A stretch of DNA of 64,000 bases from Butyricicoccus_B sp017886875 (GCA_963931655.1 OZ007036.1:868001-932000), one strand, 5' to 3'. Positions 35,839-48,770 are shown, numbered from the stretch's first letter. A program made the numbers and translations. The notes: generated from the letters alone by a model not told the origin.

Positions 35839-38349
35839 TTGAAACAATATAGAAAAACAATATTATTTAATATGCGTTTAAATCGTATCATATTGGTTAT
35901 TTTTGCGATTTTAACTGTCTTTAGTATAATTTTAGTTAGAAGTAAATTGCTTAAAGACTCTGAGGCATTAGGCAACTATCTTGTCTGGAATTATGCAACG
36001 GAAGAACAAAATAATATAAATATTTATCAAACTTTTGTTAACCTAGGTACAGAAGCTATTGACCAAAATATAGAAAATGGTGCTAGTAAAGAGCAGATAA
36101 ATAACGTTTTATCAGATTTATTTAAAAATATTTCTGAAACTTTAAATAATCCTACTATAAATTTATATGCCATTGTAAATGATGATGTAATATCTTCTAA
36201 TCCTTCTATTTCACTTGACAATTTTAATTATAAATCAAGAGATTGGTATAACAAAACTTTATCAGCTAATGGAAAAATAGTTTTCACAGATATTTATAAA
36301 GATGAAATAACTGATAAATATGTTTTTACTATATCAAAAAAATGTGATAAAACTGATAATATACTACTATTTGATGTTTTTATAGATGACTACTCCTCAC
36401 ACTCAAATGAAACAGATTTACCTTCTGGTAGTTCCTATTTTTTGTGTGATACCTCTGGTAATCCTTTATATTATTCATCTATTACTGAATATTCACATAT
36501 ACAAGCTAAAGGATATTGTAATAAACTGTTTGATTATATACAGAATGATAATCAAAATAATATTAAAGATTTAGATGGTAATTTACAAAAAGTATATTAT
36601 CATAGAATATCTAATGATTGGATTTGTATTCTTACCATTCCTGTTGATACAATATTGAGTAATTTACATAGATTTATTATTATATTCAGTTTAGTTTTCA
36701 TTGTATTCTTTGCTATAGTAACTTTTATGACTCTTAGAGATTATAATATGCATCGCAAGATGTCACATATTACTGACACCGTTCAGGTTTTAGGTGATTC
36801 ATATTATGCAATACATAGAGTTAATTATAAATATGGTACATATGAGTCTATAAAACTTGCACCTGACACTGAAAATTTGTTAAAACCAGTAGGTAATTAT
36901 GAAGACCTTTTAGATATTTTAGGAACCTTAGTTGATAAAAGCACACATAATGATTTTAAAGAAAGTTTTTGTCTTGATAATATAATTAAATTAGTAGATA
37001 AAAATGTAAAATATTATGGTGGTTATTATCTTAGAAGATTTGATAATGTCTTTAAATGGGTACATGTTCGTATGCTGGTTGATAAACAAATTATGCCTGA
37101 TGAAGTTGTGCTATGTTTCCGAGAAGTTGATGATGAGAAAAAAAATCAATTAAAATATGTTCAACTAATAGAATCTTCTCTTGAAGCTGCAAAACAAAAT
37201 GAACAATCAAAAACGGCATTTTTTAGCAGTATGTCACATGATATGAGAACACCATTAAATGTTATATTAAATCTATCAGATTTAGCTGAAGAAAATATAT
37301 CTGATAAAGAAAAAGTTTTAGACTATATAAAAAAGATTAAATTTTCAAGTAATCAATTATTGACATTAATAAATGATTTACTTGAAATATCAAGTCTTGA
37401 ACGCACAAATATTTCTCTTTCAGAAAAAACAATAGATTTGAAAGAATGTATTAAAGAATGTGCAGAAACCTTTTCAGATATTGCAAAAAAAGAAAATAAA
37501 ATCTTTAATATTGAATTTGATATTAAAAACAAAATGGTTATAGGTGATATAACAAGAATAAATCAAATCGTTAATAATTTGCTTTCTAATGCTTTTAAAT
37601 ATACAGAAGATGGTGACACAATCTCAATATCATTAAAACAATTTGAAATAAATGATAAACCATATTATAAAATTATAGTATCTGATACTGGTATAGGTAT
37701 CTCTAAAGAATTTCTTTCACATATATTTGACTCATATTCAAGAGAAACAAGATTTAGTTCTAAAAATATAACTGGAACTGGTCTTGGTATGCCTATTGTA
37801 AAAAGACTTGTACAACAAATGGGTGGCGATATAACAGTTAACAGTGAGCTTAATAAGGGTAGTACATTTGTAGTTACATTACCTTTTAAACTTGCTTTAA
37901 AACAAGATACAAATATTAATCAAAATCATCAAAATTCTTTACAATCAAATAAAAATATAACACTTAAAGGCAAAAAAATATTATTGGCAGAAGATAATGA
38001 AATCAACATGGAAATTGCAACTGAAATACTAAAAATGGAAGGAATAGAAGTATTCCCTGCAACAAATGGTAGGCAAGCGATTGAAGTTTTTAAAAACCAT
38101 GATGAAAACTTTTTTGATGCTATACTTATGGATATGCTTATGCCTGAAGTAGATGGTTGTGAAGCTGCAAGCGAAATTAGAAAATTAAATCGAGTTGATG
38201 CAAAAACTATACCTATAATTGCTGTAACTGCTAATGCTTTTGCTGAAGATATTGCCAAAACTACTGAAGCAGGTATGAATGCTCATATATCTAAACCTAT
38301 AGACTTCAATGTTTTATATCAAACTCTAAAAAACTTAATTAAAGAATAA
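35839..38349 (+). CDS. hybrid sensor histidine kinase with Cache sensor and receiver
   Basis: Membrane kinase of about 836 residues. Order: transmembrane segment near 20-38; extracellular double-Cache-like sensor with SRDWYNKTL and TDIYKDEITDKY; second membrane segment near 275-295; a PAS-like linker; kinase core with SHDMRTPLN (phospho-His near 467), NLLSNAFKYT, SDTGIGIS and GTGLGMPIVKRL; C-terminal receiver with ILLAEDNEIN and MDMLMPEVDG (Asp near 765). Start: TTG 35839 follows GGGG by 10 bp, while GTG 35806 has no binding site but would give MKY as in the paralogue at 52829. Terminated at 38354. Confidence 0.88.
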   Translation: MKQYRKTILFNMRLNRIILVIFAILTVFSIILVRSKLLKDSEALGNYLVWNYATEEQNNINIYQTFVNLGTEAIDQNIENGASKEQINNVLSDLFKNISETLNNPTINLYAIVNDDVISSNPSISLDNFNYKSRDWYNKTLSANGKIVFTDIYKDEITDKYVFTISKKCDKTDNILLFDVFIDDYSSHSNETDLPSGSSYFLCDTSGNPLYYSSITEYSHIQAKGYCNKLFDYIQNDNQNNIKDLDGNLQKVYYHRISNDWICILTIPVDTILSNLHRFIIIFSLVFIVFFAIVTFMTLRDYNMHRKMSHITDTVQVLGDSYYAIHRVNYKYGTYESIKLAPDTENLLKPVGNYEDLLDILGTLVDKSTHNDFKESFCLDNIIKLVDKNVKYYGGYYLRRFDNVFKWVHVRMLVDKQIMPDEVVLCFREVDDEKKNQLKYVQLIESSLEAAKQNEQSKTAFFSSMSHDMRTPLNVILNLSDLAEENISDKEKVLDYIKKIKFSSNQLLTLINDLLEISSLERTNISLSEKTIDLKECIKECAETFSDIAKKENKIFNIEFDIKNKMVIGDITRINQIVNNLLSNAFKYTEDGDTISISLKQFEINDKPYYKIIVSDTGIGISKEFLSHIFDSYSRETRFSSKNITGTGLGMPIVKRLVQQMGGDITVNSELNKGSTFVVTLPFKLALKQDTNINQNHQNSLQSNKNITLKGKKILLAEDNEINMEIATEILKMEGIEVFPATNGRQAIEVFKNHDENFFDAILMDMLMPEVDGCEAASEIRKLNRVDAKTIPIIAVTANAFAEDIAKTTEAGMNAHISKPIDFNVLYQTLKNLIKE

Positions 38350-38353
38350 TAAA

Positions 38354-38378
38354 ATCCCCAAAGCTGAGCTTTGGGGAT
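38354..38378 (+). terminator. terminator after the phosphorelay operon
   Basis: Eleven-bp perfect stem ATCCCCAAAGC/GCTTTGGGGAT with a 3-nt loop; the downstream tract AAATTATTTTT is only partly T. Confidence 0.75.
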
Positions 38379-38402
38379 AAATTATTTTTAAACACAAAAA
38401 AA

Positions 38403-38423
38403 AGCAACAACTTAGTTGTTGCT
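38403..38423 (-). terminator. terminator of the rRNA operon
   Basis: AGCAACAAC/GTTGTTGCT stem with a 3-nt loop followed on the minus strand by a T-run of eight, directly after 5S. Confidence 0.85.
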
Positions 38424-38429
38424 TTGTGT

Positions 38430-38541
<112 letters not shown>

Positions 38542-38542
38542 A

Positions 38543-38575
38543 CTTACTTTTCTTTTCCAGAAAAGAAAAGCTAAG
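38543..38575. repeat. palindromic spacer repeat, copy a
   Basis: CTTA-TTTTCTTTT pairs with AAAAGAAAA-TAAG around CCAG with a small internal loop. It abuts the 5' end of 5S. Flanks match copy d in inverted orientation (TTCTTTTGCTTA on one side, GTAAGT on the other). Confidence 0.7.
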
Positions 38576-38672
38576 CAAAAGAAAAGCGAATTTCTTTCTG
38601 GAACCTTGCTATTTCTTCTTACAGCCTAATCAGTTTAACACATAAGCTGTAACTTGTCAAGACTTTTTTCAT

Positions 38673-38747
38673 TGGTGACCCGTAGGGGAATCGAACCCCT
38701 GTTTGCGGCGTGAGAGGCCGCCGTCTTAACCGCTTGACCAACGGGCC
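38673..38747 (-). tRNA. tRNA-Glu (CTC anticodon)
   Basis: Cloverleaf with GGCCCGT/ACGGGTC acceptor stem, TTCGATTCC T-loop and anticodon loop CTCTCAC, so anticodon CTC. CCA is encoded. 75 nt including CCA. It lies between tRNA-Lys and 5S. Confidence 0.93.
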
Positions 38748-38783
38748 ACATTTGGTCTTTGCTAAATAAAACAGCATTTTCTT

Positions 38784-38818
38784 CTTACTTTTTTCTTTTT
38801 ATTAAAGAAAAAAGTAAG
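38784..38818. repeat. palindromic spacer repeat, copy b
   Basis: Perfect 15-bp stem CTTACTTTTTTCTTT/AAAGAAAAAAGTAAG around TTATT. It abuts the CCA end of tRNA-Lys. Confidence 0.75.
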
Positions 38819-38894
38819 TGGTACACCATCGGGGACTCGAACCCAGGACCCACTGATTAAGAGTCAGTTGCTCTACCATCTGAGCTAATGGTGC
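38819..38894 (-). tRNA. tRNA-Lys (CTT anticodon)
   Basis: Acceptor GCACCAT/ATGGTGT, D-arm TAGCTCAGATGGTAGAGCA, anticodon loop CTCTTAA (anticodon CTT), T-loop GTTCGAGTC, encoded CCA. 76 nt. Lies between 23S and tRNA-Glu. Confidence 0.94.
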
Positions 38895-38942
38895 ATATAT
38901 AATTAAGGGTACCCCACTTTAAACAGTGAAGTTTTCTTTGCC

Positions 38943-38966
38943 TACTTTCTTTTTCAAAAGAAAGTA
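38943..38966. repeat. palindromic spacer repeat, copy c
   Basis: TACTTTCTTTT/AAAAGAAAGTA, about 10-11 bp with a minimal loop, preceded by TTTGCC. It lies between the 23S 3' end and tRNA-Lys. Confidence 0.65.
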
Positions 38967-39044
38967 CGGTTGCACCCTGAAAACTGAACAATAATTACTA
39001 ACGTAAGCTAAATTCTGTGAGATACGCTTTTCCTAATTCATTTA

Positions 39045-41883
<2,839 letters not shown>

Positions 41884-42078
41884 TTGCTGTTTTATTGCAA
41901 GAATTAGGATATATCTCGGTTTATTTTAGCTATTTTGTAGTTTAGTCTTTCGACTATTCCCAACAATTTTCAGAAAAACCATTTATATTAATAACAAATT
42001 GTTTCCTCTATTGTTGCTTATTGCTTTCGTTATTGTTCAGTTTTCAAAGTGCAATTTGAAACATTGAAGTTTCTTTTG

Positions 42079-42106
42079 CTTACTTTTCTGTTCACAGAAA
42101 AGTAAG
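42079..42106. repeat. palindromic spacer repeat, copy d
   Basis: Perfect 12-bp stem CTTACTTTTCTG/CAGAAAAGTAAG around TTCA, preceded by TTCTTTTG. It abuts the CCA end of tRNA-Ile in the 223-bp spacer before 23S; the rest of that spacer holds no gene. Confidence 0.75.
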
Positions 42107-42183
42107 TGGTGGGCTTGAGAGGACTCGAACCTCCGACCTTACGCTTATCAGGCGTACGCTCTAACCACCTGAGCTACAAGCCC
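42107..42183 (-). tRNA. tRNA-Ile (GAT anticodon)
   Basis: Acceptor GGGCTTG/CAAGCCC, anticodon loop CTGATAA (anticodon GAT), T-loop GTTCGAGTC, encoded CCA. 77 nt. Standard member of a 16S-23S spacer. Confidence 0.96.
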
Positions 42184-42223
42184 ATGTTATTTAGACGTCG
42201 GATTTCTCTTCTTCCTTCGCCCT

Positions 42224-42299
42224 TGGTGGAGATGAGGAGAATCGAACTCCTGACCCCCTGCTTGCAAGGCAGGTGCTCTCCCATCTGAGCTACACCCCC
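42224..42299 (-). tRNA. tRNA-Ala (TGC anticodon)
   Basis: Anticodon loop CTTGCAA (anticodon TGC), T-loop GTTCGATTC, encoded CCA. The acceptor stem has two G-U pairs. 76 nt. It is the first spacer tRNA after 16S, so the order is Ala then Ile. Confidence 0.96.
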
Positions 42300-42451
42300 A
42301 TATTTACAGGGCTTAGAATATTTATCTTCTCAATTTCCACTTTTACAAGGTTCACCCTTTTTCAAGGTTTGTACCCTGCAAATTAAACAACGATTTGCAT
42401 AACGAACTCGATTGACCATAGGATATGAGATTTTATTCAAATCTCAGGTCT

Positions 42452-43985
<1,534 letters not shown>

Positions 43986-44216
43986 TGTATTTAAACAGCC
44001 TAAACTGTTAAAATCGACTTTAGAGTCTGACGTTTGTCGGTTTTTCTTTTAAAGCAGAGTTCCGACTTCTGCTTTACTTCTACTAGAGTATAAAACTCAA
44101 GCGAATTTTCAGGTTCGTCACATACTATTTAAAGTAAGCATTTCGTTGTTTAATTTGCAAAGTACAATATTTTACGATATTTTTCAATCGTTTTACTCTC
44201 GTTAAAGAGCTTATTT
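43986..44216 (-). other. rRNA operon leader region
   Basis: Untranslated leader between the nearest promoter and 16S. It contains an inverted pair AAAGCAGAGTTCC/CTTCTGCTTT-like region near 44050-44080 and no open reading frame with a binding site. Probably holds RNase III processing stems paired with the 16S 3' flank (not verified). Confidence 0.5.
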
Positions 44217-44245
44217 AGTTTACCATACTCATTTTAGCTTGTCAA
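44217..44245 (-). promoter_or_regulatory. rRNA operon promoter P1 (proximal)
   Basis: TTGACA, 17-bp spacer, TAAACT on the minus strand, with an A-rich tract upstream of the -35 that resembles an UP element. Confidence 0.8.
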
Positions 44246-44321
44246 GAACTTTTTTCAAAGTTTTTTGACTTTTTTCTAATCTTTTCTAGTAAACTCGCCA
44301 TCTCTCAAAGACAGCTCAATT

Positions 44322-44350
44322 ATTATATCAAAAGCAGTTTTGCTTGTCAA
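44322..44350 (-). promoter_or_regulatory. rRNA operon promoter P2
   Basis: Perfect consensus TTGACA, 17-bp spacer, TATAAT, with A-rich sequence upstream. The bases after the -35 (AGC) repeat those of P1. Confidence 0.88.
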
Positions 44351-44415
44351 CATCTTTTTTGAAGTTTTTCAAGTTTTTCTCTTTTGATTTGCTGTCCTCA
44401 TCAGATAGCTCAGTT

Positions 44416-44444
44416 AGTATATGACATTATACGCCATTTGTCAA
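44416..44444 (-). promoter_or_regulatory. rRNA operon promoter P3 (distal)
   Basis: TTGACA, 17-bp spacer, TATACT; a TATAAT also lies inside the spacer. P3 is 94 bp from P2, similar to the 105 bp between P2 and P1. Confidence 0.8.
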
Positions 44445-44532
44445 CAGGTTTTTTAATCAACATTATTTTGTTTATATTATCTTTCAACTATCTTATGACG
44501 ATATTTACAGATGATAAAGGAGGTTCAAATAT

Positions 44533-45183
44533 ATGAAATTAAAACCATTTCTAGCATTAACCATTAGTTTAACTTTTGCTTTAGTTTGCACTGGTTGCTC
44601 TAATACCCCAAATTCCCCAGCAAAAGACACAAAAAACTCAGCTATTTCTTCTAACACTGAAGAAAACGATTTAACAAAAGAAACATATCCAAAACCTGAT
44701 TGGGAAACACAAACCTATCAAGGAAAATACTTAAAGTACGAAATACCAAAGAACTGGTCTAAAAACGATGATAACTCTGTTGATGAATTAAAGTTGGACT
44801 TTTTCACTCCAACGGATATAACTTCTGAAATGCCATCTAACGTAAATGTACAGATTTCAAGTTTACAATCAAATAGCAAAAATATAGATTACTCTGATGA
44901 AGAAATAAAAGAGGATTTTCATGAATTTTTACTTTCATCTGGTCAGTTGCCAGAAGAAGCTCAAAATGGAGCATATTTTACAGAAGAAATAAATGGCGTT
45001 TGGGTTTATTATTTAACTTTTGATAGAGAAGCCCAAGATGGTACATCTGCAAAACAAACTATATACCTTCCAATGGGGCTTGATTATTCTATTGTTATAT
45101 GGGCAACTGATTTTAATGATGGTTGCACACCAAAAGCTGATGATGTCGCAAAACATATCTGTGCTACACTGGAAATTATATAA
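44533..45183 (+). CDS. putative lipoprotein of unknown function
   Basis: Type II signal peptide with a basic start (MKLKPF), a hydrophobic helix and the lipobox VCTGC (Cys at about residue 22), so a membrane-anchored surface lipoprotein. A Ser/Asn/Thr-rich linker (23-60) leads to a domain with YLKYEIPKNWSKN and VNVQISSL, similar in style to PsbP/DUF1795-like folds, but I do not recognise a family with confidence. GGAGG lies 9 bp before the start. It is 14 bp upstream of the next gene, so both are likely one operon, divergent from the rRNA operon. Confidence 0.8.
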   Translation: MKLKPFLALTISLTFALVCTGCSNTPNSPAKDTKNSAISSNTEENDLTKETYPKPDWETQTYQGKYLKYEIPKNWSKNDDNSVDELKLDFFTPTDITSEMPSNVNVQISSLQSNSKNIDYSDEEIKEDFHEFLLSSGQLPEEAQNGAYFTEEINGVWVYYLTFDREAQDGTSAKQTIYLPMGLDYSIVIWATDFNDGCTPKADDVAKHICATLEII

Positions 45184-45197
45184 AAGGATTGATTAAA

Positions 45198-45743
45198 ATG
45201 AAAATAGTATCCAACCCTAGTATTGCACCATACCAAATCAACAAAAACGAAAAACAATCAAAAGAATTGGAAAAATCGCAATCAAATAATTGTGATACTG
45301 TTGAAATATCATCAAAACAAGAAAAAACTGTAATTGATGATAATACGTCCTATACTACTTTTTTAAAGGAGTTTATAAAAAATAACAATAAAACCTCTGC
45401 ATTAGCTGAAATAATAAAAAATACTTCCACCCCTAAAAAAGATGAACCTTCACCAGAAGAAATTCGCAGAATTTGTATGAAAATAGCTGCACGCATTAGA
45501 AAAGGTGATAAAGTACCTATAAAAGACTTGCGATATCTTTTAAAAAAAGACCCTCAACTATATCAAATGGCAATGATAAATAAACAACCTAATGATAACC
45601 CAAAGAAATGGAAACAGTTATCACCTGATGAAGATGATATTGCTTTGTCAAATAAAGCTAATGAAAATAATTCTTCTGAAAGTTCTGGAATTTGTCAATC
45701 TCCATCTATAAGTGTATCGACATCATCTGGTGAAACGAATTGA
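45198..45743 (+). CDS. uncharacterised small protein with a conserved RIRKGDKVP motif
   Basis: Protein of 181 residues, soluble and highly charged. The N-terminal third and the C-terminal tail are Ser/Asn/Lys-rich and look disordered. The middle (about residues 90-135) is an ordered helical segment, ICMKIAARIRKGDKVPIKD followed by LRYLLKKDPQLYQMA, a pattern I associate with hypothetical proteins of Clostridia; function unknown. Start at 45198 follows AGGA by 9 bp. No signal peptide despite being coupled to a lipoprotein gene. Confidence 0.75.
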   Translation: MKIVSNPSIAPYQINKNEKQSKELEKSQSNNCDTVEISSKQEKTVIDDNTSYTTFLKEFIKNNNKTSALAEIIKNTSTPKKDEPSPEEIRRICMKIAARIRKGDKVPIKDLRYLLKKDPQLYQMAMINKQPNDNPKKWKQLSPDEDDIALSNKANENNSSESSGICQSPSISVSTSSGETN

Positions 45744-45770
45744 AAGGTCGCTAAATTAGCGACCTTTTTT
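45743..45770 (+). terminator. terminator after the lipoprotein operon
   Basis: AAAGGTCGCTA/TAGCGACCTTT stem, 3-nt loop, T-run of six. Confidence 0.9.
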
Positions 45771-45851
45771 ATTTCAGAAATTACATTAACTTAATGATAC
45801 ATTTTCACTTATTTTATTGATATGCCAAAAATACCCCATTATAACATATAA

Positions 45852-45880
45852 AAAAGACAGTCAACTAATGACTGTCTTTT
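45852..45880 (-). terminator. terminator after the PPi-phosphofructokinase gene
   Basis: Twelve-bp stem AAAAGACAGTCA/TGACTGTCTTTT with a 5-nt loop and T-tail on the minus strand. Confidence 0.85.
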
Positions 45881-45894
45881 CATCATAGACCAAA

Positions 45895-47136
45895 TTAAAC
45901 TTCAGCCTTAATCTTCTTGAGGTTAGCGAACTTAGGCAGACCATTTACCTTAGGACCATTGTTTTCGCCAGCGATTAGAGGCATAGCATAATCTACAAAG
46001 CCCTGAGTGATACCATTGCCTTCTTCATTAATCCATTCACGTGGAACTTTCTTTTCAGTGTTAGCAACAGTAGCAAGTGGAAGAAGCTCGATTTCACACT
46101 TATAACCGTTTTCATCACGAGTGCACTTGAAGCCTGGCATATAGTCAGTCTTACCAGCAACAGCGTTTTCAACAGCAGCCTTACCAGCCATATAAGACTC
46201 ATCAACATCAGTCTTAGAAGCACAGTGAGCAGCACAACGCTGAAGTAGGCTCAGCTCAATACCACGAACCTTAGCACCAGTTTCGCTCTTAACCTTTTCA
46301 GCAAGCATAGCAGCCAGACCGCCAAGCTGAGCATGACCGAAACCATCAGTAGCAGAAGTCTTAGCTTCAGAAACGAAAGAACCATCAGCATAGTGAATAC
46401 CCTCAGAAACAGCAACTAAGCAGTTACCCTTCTCAGCGTAAACCTTCTTAACATCAGCGATAAACTTATCCATATCAAAATCGGTTTCTGGTAGATAGAT
46501 AAGGTCTGGACCAGCACCCATAGCAGTAGCAAGACCAGCAGCAGCAGTCAGCCAACCAGCATGACGACCCATAATTTCAACTACACAAATCATACCAGTG
46601 TCATATACACGAGCGTCCTGATAGATTTCCATGCAAGAAGTAGCGATGTACTTAGCAGCAGAAGCGAAGCCTGGGCAGTGGTCAGTGCCAAACAGGTCGT
46701 TATCAATAGTCTTAGGAATACCCATTACACGGCACTCATAACCAGACTTCATCATATACTTAGAAACCTTGTTACAAGTATCCATGGAGTCGTTACCACC
46801 GTTATAGAAGAAGTAACGGATATCATATTTTTTAAACATTTCAAGGATACGCTTGTAATCTGTGTCATCAACATCTGGGTCAGCCAGCTTATAACGGCAA
46901 GAACCAAGAGCAGAAGATGGAGTATAACGCAGAAGAGCTAGCTCATCACGGTCTTCCTTATCAATATCATATAGATTATCATCAAGTAGACCACGGATAC
47001 CATGAGCCATACCAAATACACGGGTAATGGAATCGGAGTCTAAAGCAGCCTCCATAGCACCTAGAACAGAAGTGTTGATTACTGAAGTTGGACCACCGGA
47101 CTGACCGATGACGCAAGCACCTTTTAATTCGCTCAT
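45895..47136 (-). CDS. pfp: pyrophosphate-dependent 6-phosphofructokinase
   Basis: Phosphorylates fructose 6-phosphate, probably with pyrophosphate. GQSGGPTSVIN is the phosphate-donor loop; GGNDSMDTC carries Asp where ATP enzymes have Gly, and PKTIDNDL carries the Lys typical of PPi enzymes. MGRHAGW follows. 413 residues fits the non-allosteric PPi class. Codon choice is that of a highly expressed gene (AAG, GAC-type and AAC codons), unlike the kinases nearby. Divergent from the aldolase gene, its downstream partner in glycolysis. Confidence 0.92.
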   Translation of the reverse strand: MSELKGACVIGQSGGPTSVINTSVLGAMEAALDSDSITRVFGMAHGIRGLLDDNLYDIDKEDRDELALLRYTPSSALGSCRYKLADPDVDDTDYKRILEMFKKYDIRYFFYNGGNDSMDTCNKVSKYMMKSGYECRVMGIPKTIDNDLFGTDHCPGFASAAKYIATSCMEIYQDARVYDTGMICVVEIMGRHAGWLTAAAGLATAMGAGPDLIYLPETDFDMDKFIADVKKVYAEKGNCLVAVSEGIHYADGSFVSEAKTSATDGFGHAQLGGLAAMLAEKVKSETGAKVRGIELSLLQRCAAHCASKTDVDESYMAGKAAVENAVAGKTDYMPGFKCTRDENGYKCEIELLPLATVANTEKKVPREWINEEGNGITQGFVDYAMPLIAGENNGPKVNGLPKFANLKKIKAEV

Positions 47137-47197
47137 TTTAAAAAACCTCCTAATAAACTTATAGTCTTAGATATATAAGACGTTTCAAGTCATTAAA

Positions 47198-47226
47198 ATG
47201 ATATCATGAAATGCGTAAAAAATCAA
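47198..47226 (-). promoter_or_regulatory. promoter of the PPi-phosphofructokinase gene
   Basis: TTGATT, a 17-bp spacer and TATCAT on the minus strand. Just downstream, at 47164-47181, lies an inverted repeat GTCTTA-N6-TAAGAC that could be an operator or a leader hairpin. Confidence 0.55.
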
Positions 47227-47379
47227 TTTTTTTTACCTAATTTCTGCAAAAAATCGCTTTGTTAAAAAATGAACAAGAAAATGCTTGATTTTAGGCGATT
47301 ATACTGGTAATATAATGATAGAATTGCTTTAAACAGGAGCAAGGTCAATAATTTTATATTCGAAAGGAAGTTATTAAGA

Positions 47380-48312
47380 ATGCCATTAGTAACTACTACC
47401 GAAATGTTTAAGAAAGCATACGAAGGCGGCTACGCTATTGGTGCTTTCAATGTAAACAACATGGAAATCGTTCAGGGTATCACAGAGGCTTGTCAAGAGC
47501 AAAAGGCTCCAGTAATCCTTCAGGTATCCAAGGGTGCACGTGCATACGCAAACCACACCTATCTTGTAAAGATGGTAGAAGCAGCTGTTCAGGAATGCCC
47601 AGATATTCCAATCGCACTTCACCTTGACCACGGCGGAGACTTTGAAATCTGTAAGTCTTGTATCGATGGCGGCTTTACATCTGTAATGTTCGACGGTTCT
47701 CACATGGACTATGAAGACAACGTAAAGGTTGCAAAGCAGGTTGTTGAATATGCTCATGCACATGGCGTTGTAGTTGAAGCAGAGCTAGGTCAGCTAGCTG
47801 GTGTGGAAGATGACGTTGTAGCAGCAGACCACCAGTACACCGACCCAGCACAGGTTGAGGATTTTGTAACTCGCACAGGCGTTGACTCTCTAGCTATTGC
47901 TATCGGTACATCTCACGGTGCATACAAGTTCAAGCCAGGTCAGAAGCCACAGCTTCGTTTCGACATTCTGGAGGACGTATCCCGTCGTCTGCCTAACTTC
48001 CCAATCGTTCTTCACGGTGCATCTTCTGTTCCACAGGAGTTTGTAAAGAAGGTAAACGAGTTTGGCGGTAACTTACCAGATGCTATCGGTATCCCAGAAG
48101 ATATGCTGCGTGAAGCTGCAAAGAGTGCTGTATGTAAGATTAACATTGACTCTGACATTCGTCTAGCAATCACAGCAGCTATACGTGAGCACTTCGCTAC
48201 AAAGCCAGGCGACTTCGACCCACGTCAGTACCTAAAGCCAGCACGTCAGGCAGTTAAGGACATGGTTACTCATAAGCTAGTTAACGTTCTTGGCTGTAAC
48301 GGCAAGGCATAA
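47380..48312 (+). CDS. fba: class II fructose-1,6-bisphosphate aldolase
   Basis: Zinc-dependent aldolase of glycolysis and gluconeogenesis. GAFNVNNME near the start, LHLDHGGD (catalytic Asp and zinc His), VEAELGQLAG, GTSHGAYKF (zinc His) and VLHGASSVP (zinc His) are all intact. 310 residues. Codons are strongly biased toward C-ending forms, as for an abundant enzyme. AAAGGAAG precedes the start. The 243-bp divergent region to pfp holds both promoters; a TATAAT lies at 47311-47316 but with a poor -35. Confidence 0.97.
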   Translation: MPLVTTTEMFKKAYEGGYAIGAFNVNNMEIVQGITEACQEQKAPVILQVSKGARAYANHTYLVKMVEAAVQECPDIPIALHLDHGGDFEICKSCIDGGFTSVMFDGSHMDYEDNVKVAKQVVEYAHAHGVVVEAELGQLAGVEDDVVAADHQYTDPAQVEDFVTRTGVDSLAIAIGTSHGAYKFKPGQKPQLRFDILEDVSRRLPNFPIVLHGASSVPQEFVKKVNEFGGNLPDAIGIPEDMLREAAKSAVCKINIDSDIRLAITAAIREHFATKPGDFDPRQYLKPARQAVKDMVTHKLVNVLGCNGKA

Positions 48313-48362
48313 GAAATTTTTAAAAATATTTTTTAAAAAATTCTTGACTTTTCTTTTAGAAG

Positions 48363-48394
48363 CGGACTTTGGAATATTCCAAAGTCCGTTTTTT
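48363..48394 (+). terminator. terminator after fba
   Basis: CGGACTTTGG/CCAAAGTCCG stem around AATATT, then six T. Confidence 0.9.
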
Positions 48395-48489
48395 AATGTA
48401 TAAAAAGTTGCGAAAAATAGTGTTTTCAAGCAGTTTTACACAGCTTTTAATATTTTTCAAATTTTTCTTAATTTTTTTCACAAAAAGTG

Positions 48490-48518
48490 TTGACATATCG
48501 CCTTATATGCTATATAAT
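48490..48518 (+). promoter_or_regulatory. promoter of the tRNA-Thr/Tyr cluster
   Basis: Perfect TTGACA, 17-bp spacer, perfect TATAAT, 44 bp before tRNA-Thr, as expected for a stable RNA promoter. Confidence 0.88.
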
Positions 48519-48561
48519 AAACATCGTCGCTGAGAGATACAGCGGCAAACGAAATGAACAA

Positions 48562-48637
48562 GCTGGTGTAGCTCAGTTGGTAGAGCAGCTGATTTGTAAT
48601 CAGCAGGTCGGGGGTTCGAGTCCGTCCACCAGCTCCA
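48562..48637 (+). tRNA. tRNA-Thr (TGT anticodon)
   Basis: Acceptor GCTGGTG/CACCAGC, D-arm GCTCAGTTGGTAGAGC, anticodon loop TTTGTAA (anticodon TGT), T-loop GTTCGAGTC, encoded CCA. 76 nt. Confidence 0.95.
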
Positions 48638-48642
48638 CTTTA

Positions 48643-48668
48643 AAATCTTTCCTCTGGAAAGATTTTTT
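48643..48668 (+). terminator. terminator-like hairpin between tRNA-Thr and tRNA-Tyr
   Basis: AAATCTTTCC/GGAAAGATTT stem with a 3-nt loop and a T-run. No promoter is seen before the tRNA-Tyr genes, so it must be leaky or act as a processing hairpin. Confidence 0.6.
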
Positions 48669-48685
48669 AATGAAATGAATAGTAT

Positions 48686-48770
48686 GGGAGGTTTCCCGAG
48701 TGGCCAAAGGGAACAGACTGTAAATCTGTCGTCTTCGACTTCGGTGGTTCGAATCCACCACCTCCCACCA
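48686..48770 (+). tRNA. tRNA-Tyr (GTA anticodon), copy 1
   Basis: Class II tRNA with long variable arm; acceptor GGGAGGT/ACCTCCC, anticodon loop CTGTAAA (anticodon GTA), T-loop GTTCGAATC, encoded CCA. 85 nt, identical to the next copy. Confidence 0.95.
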
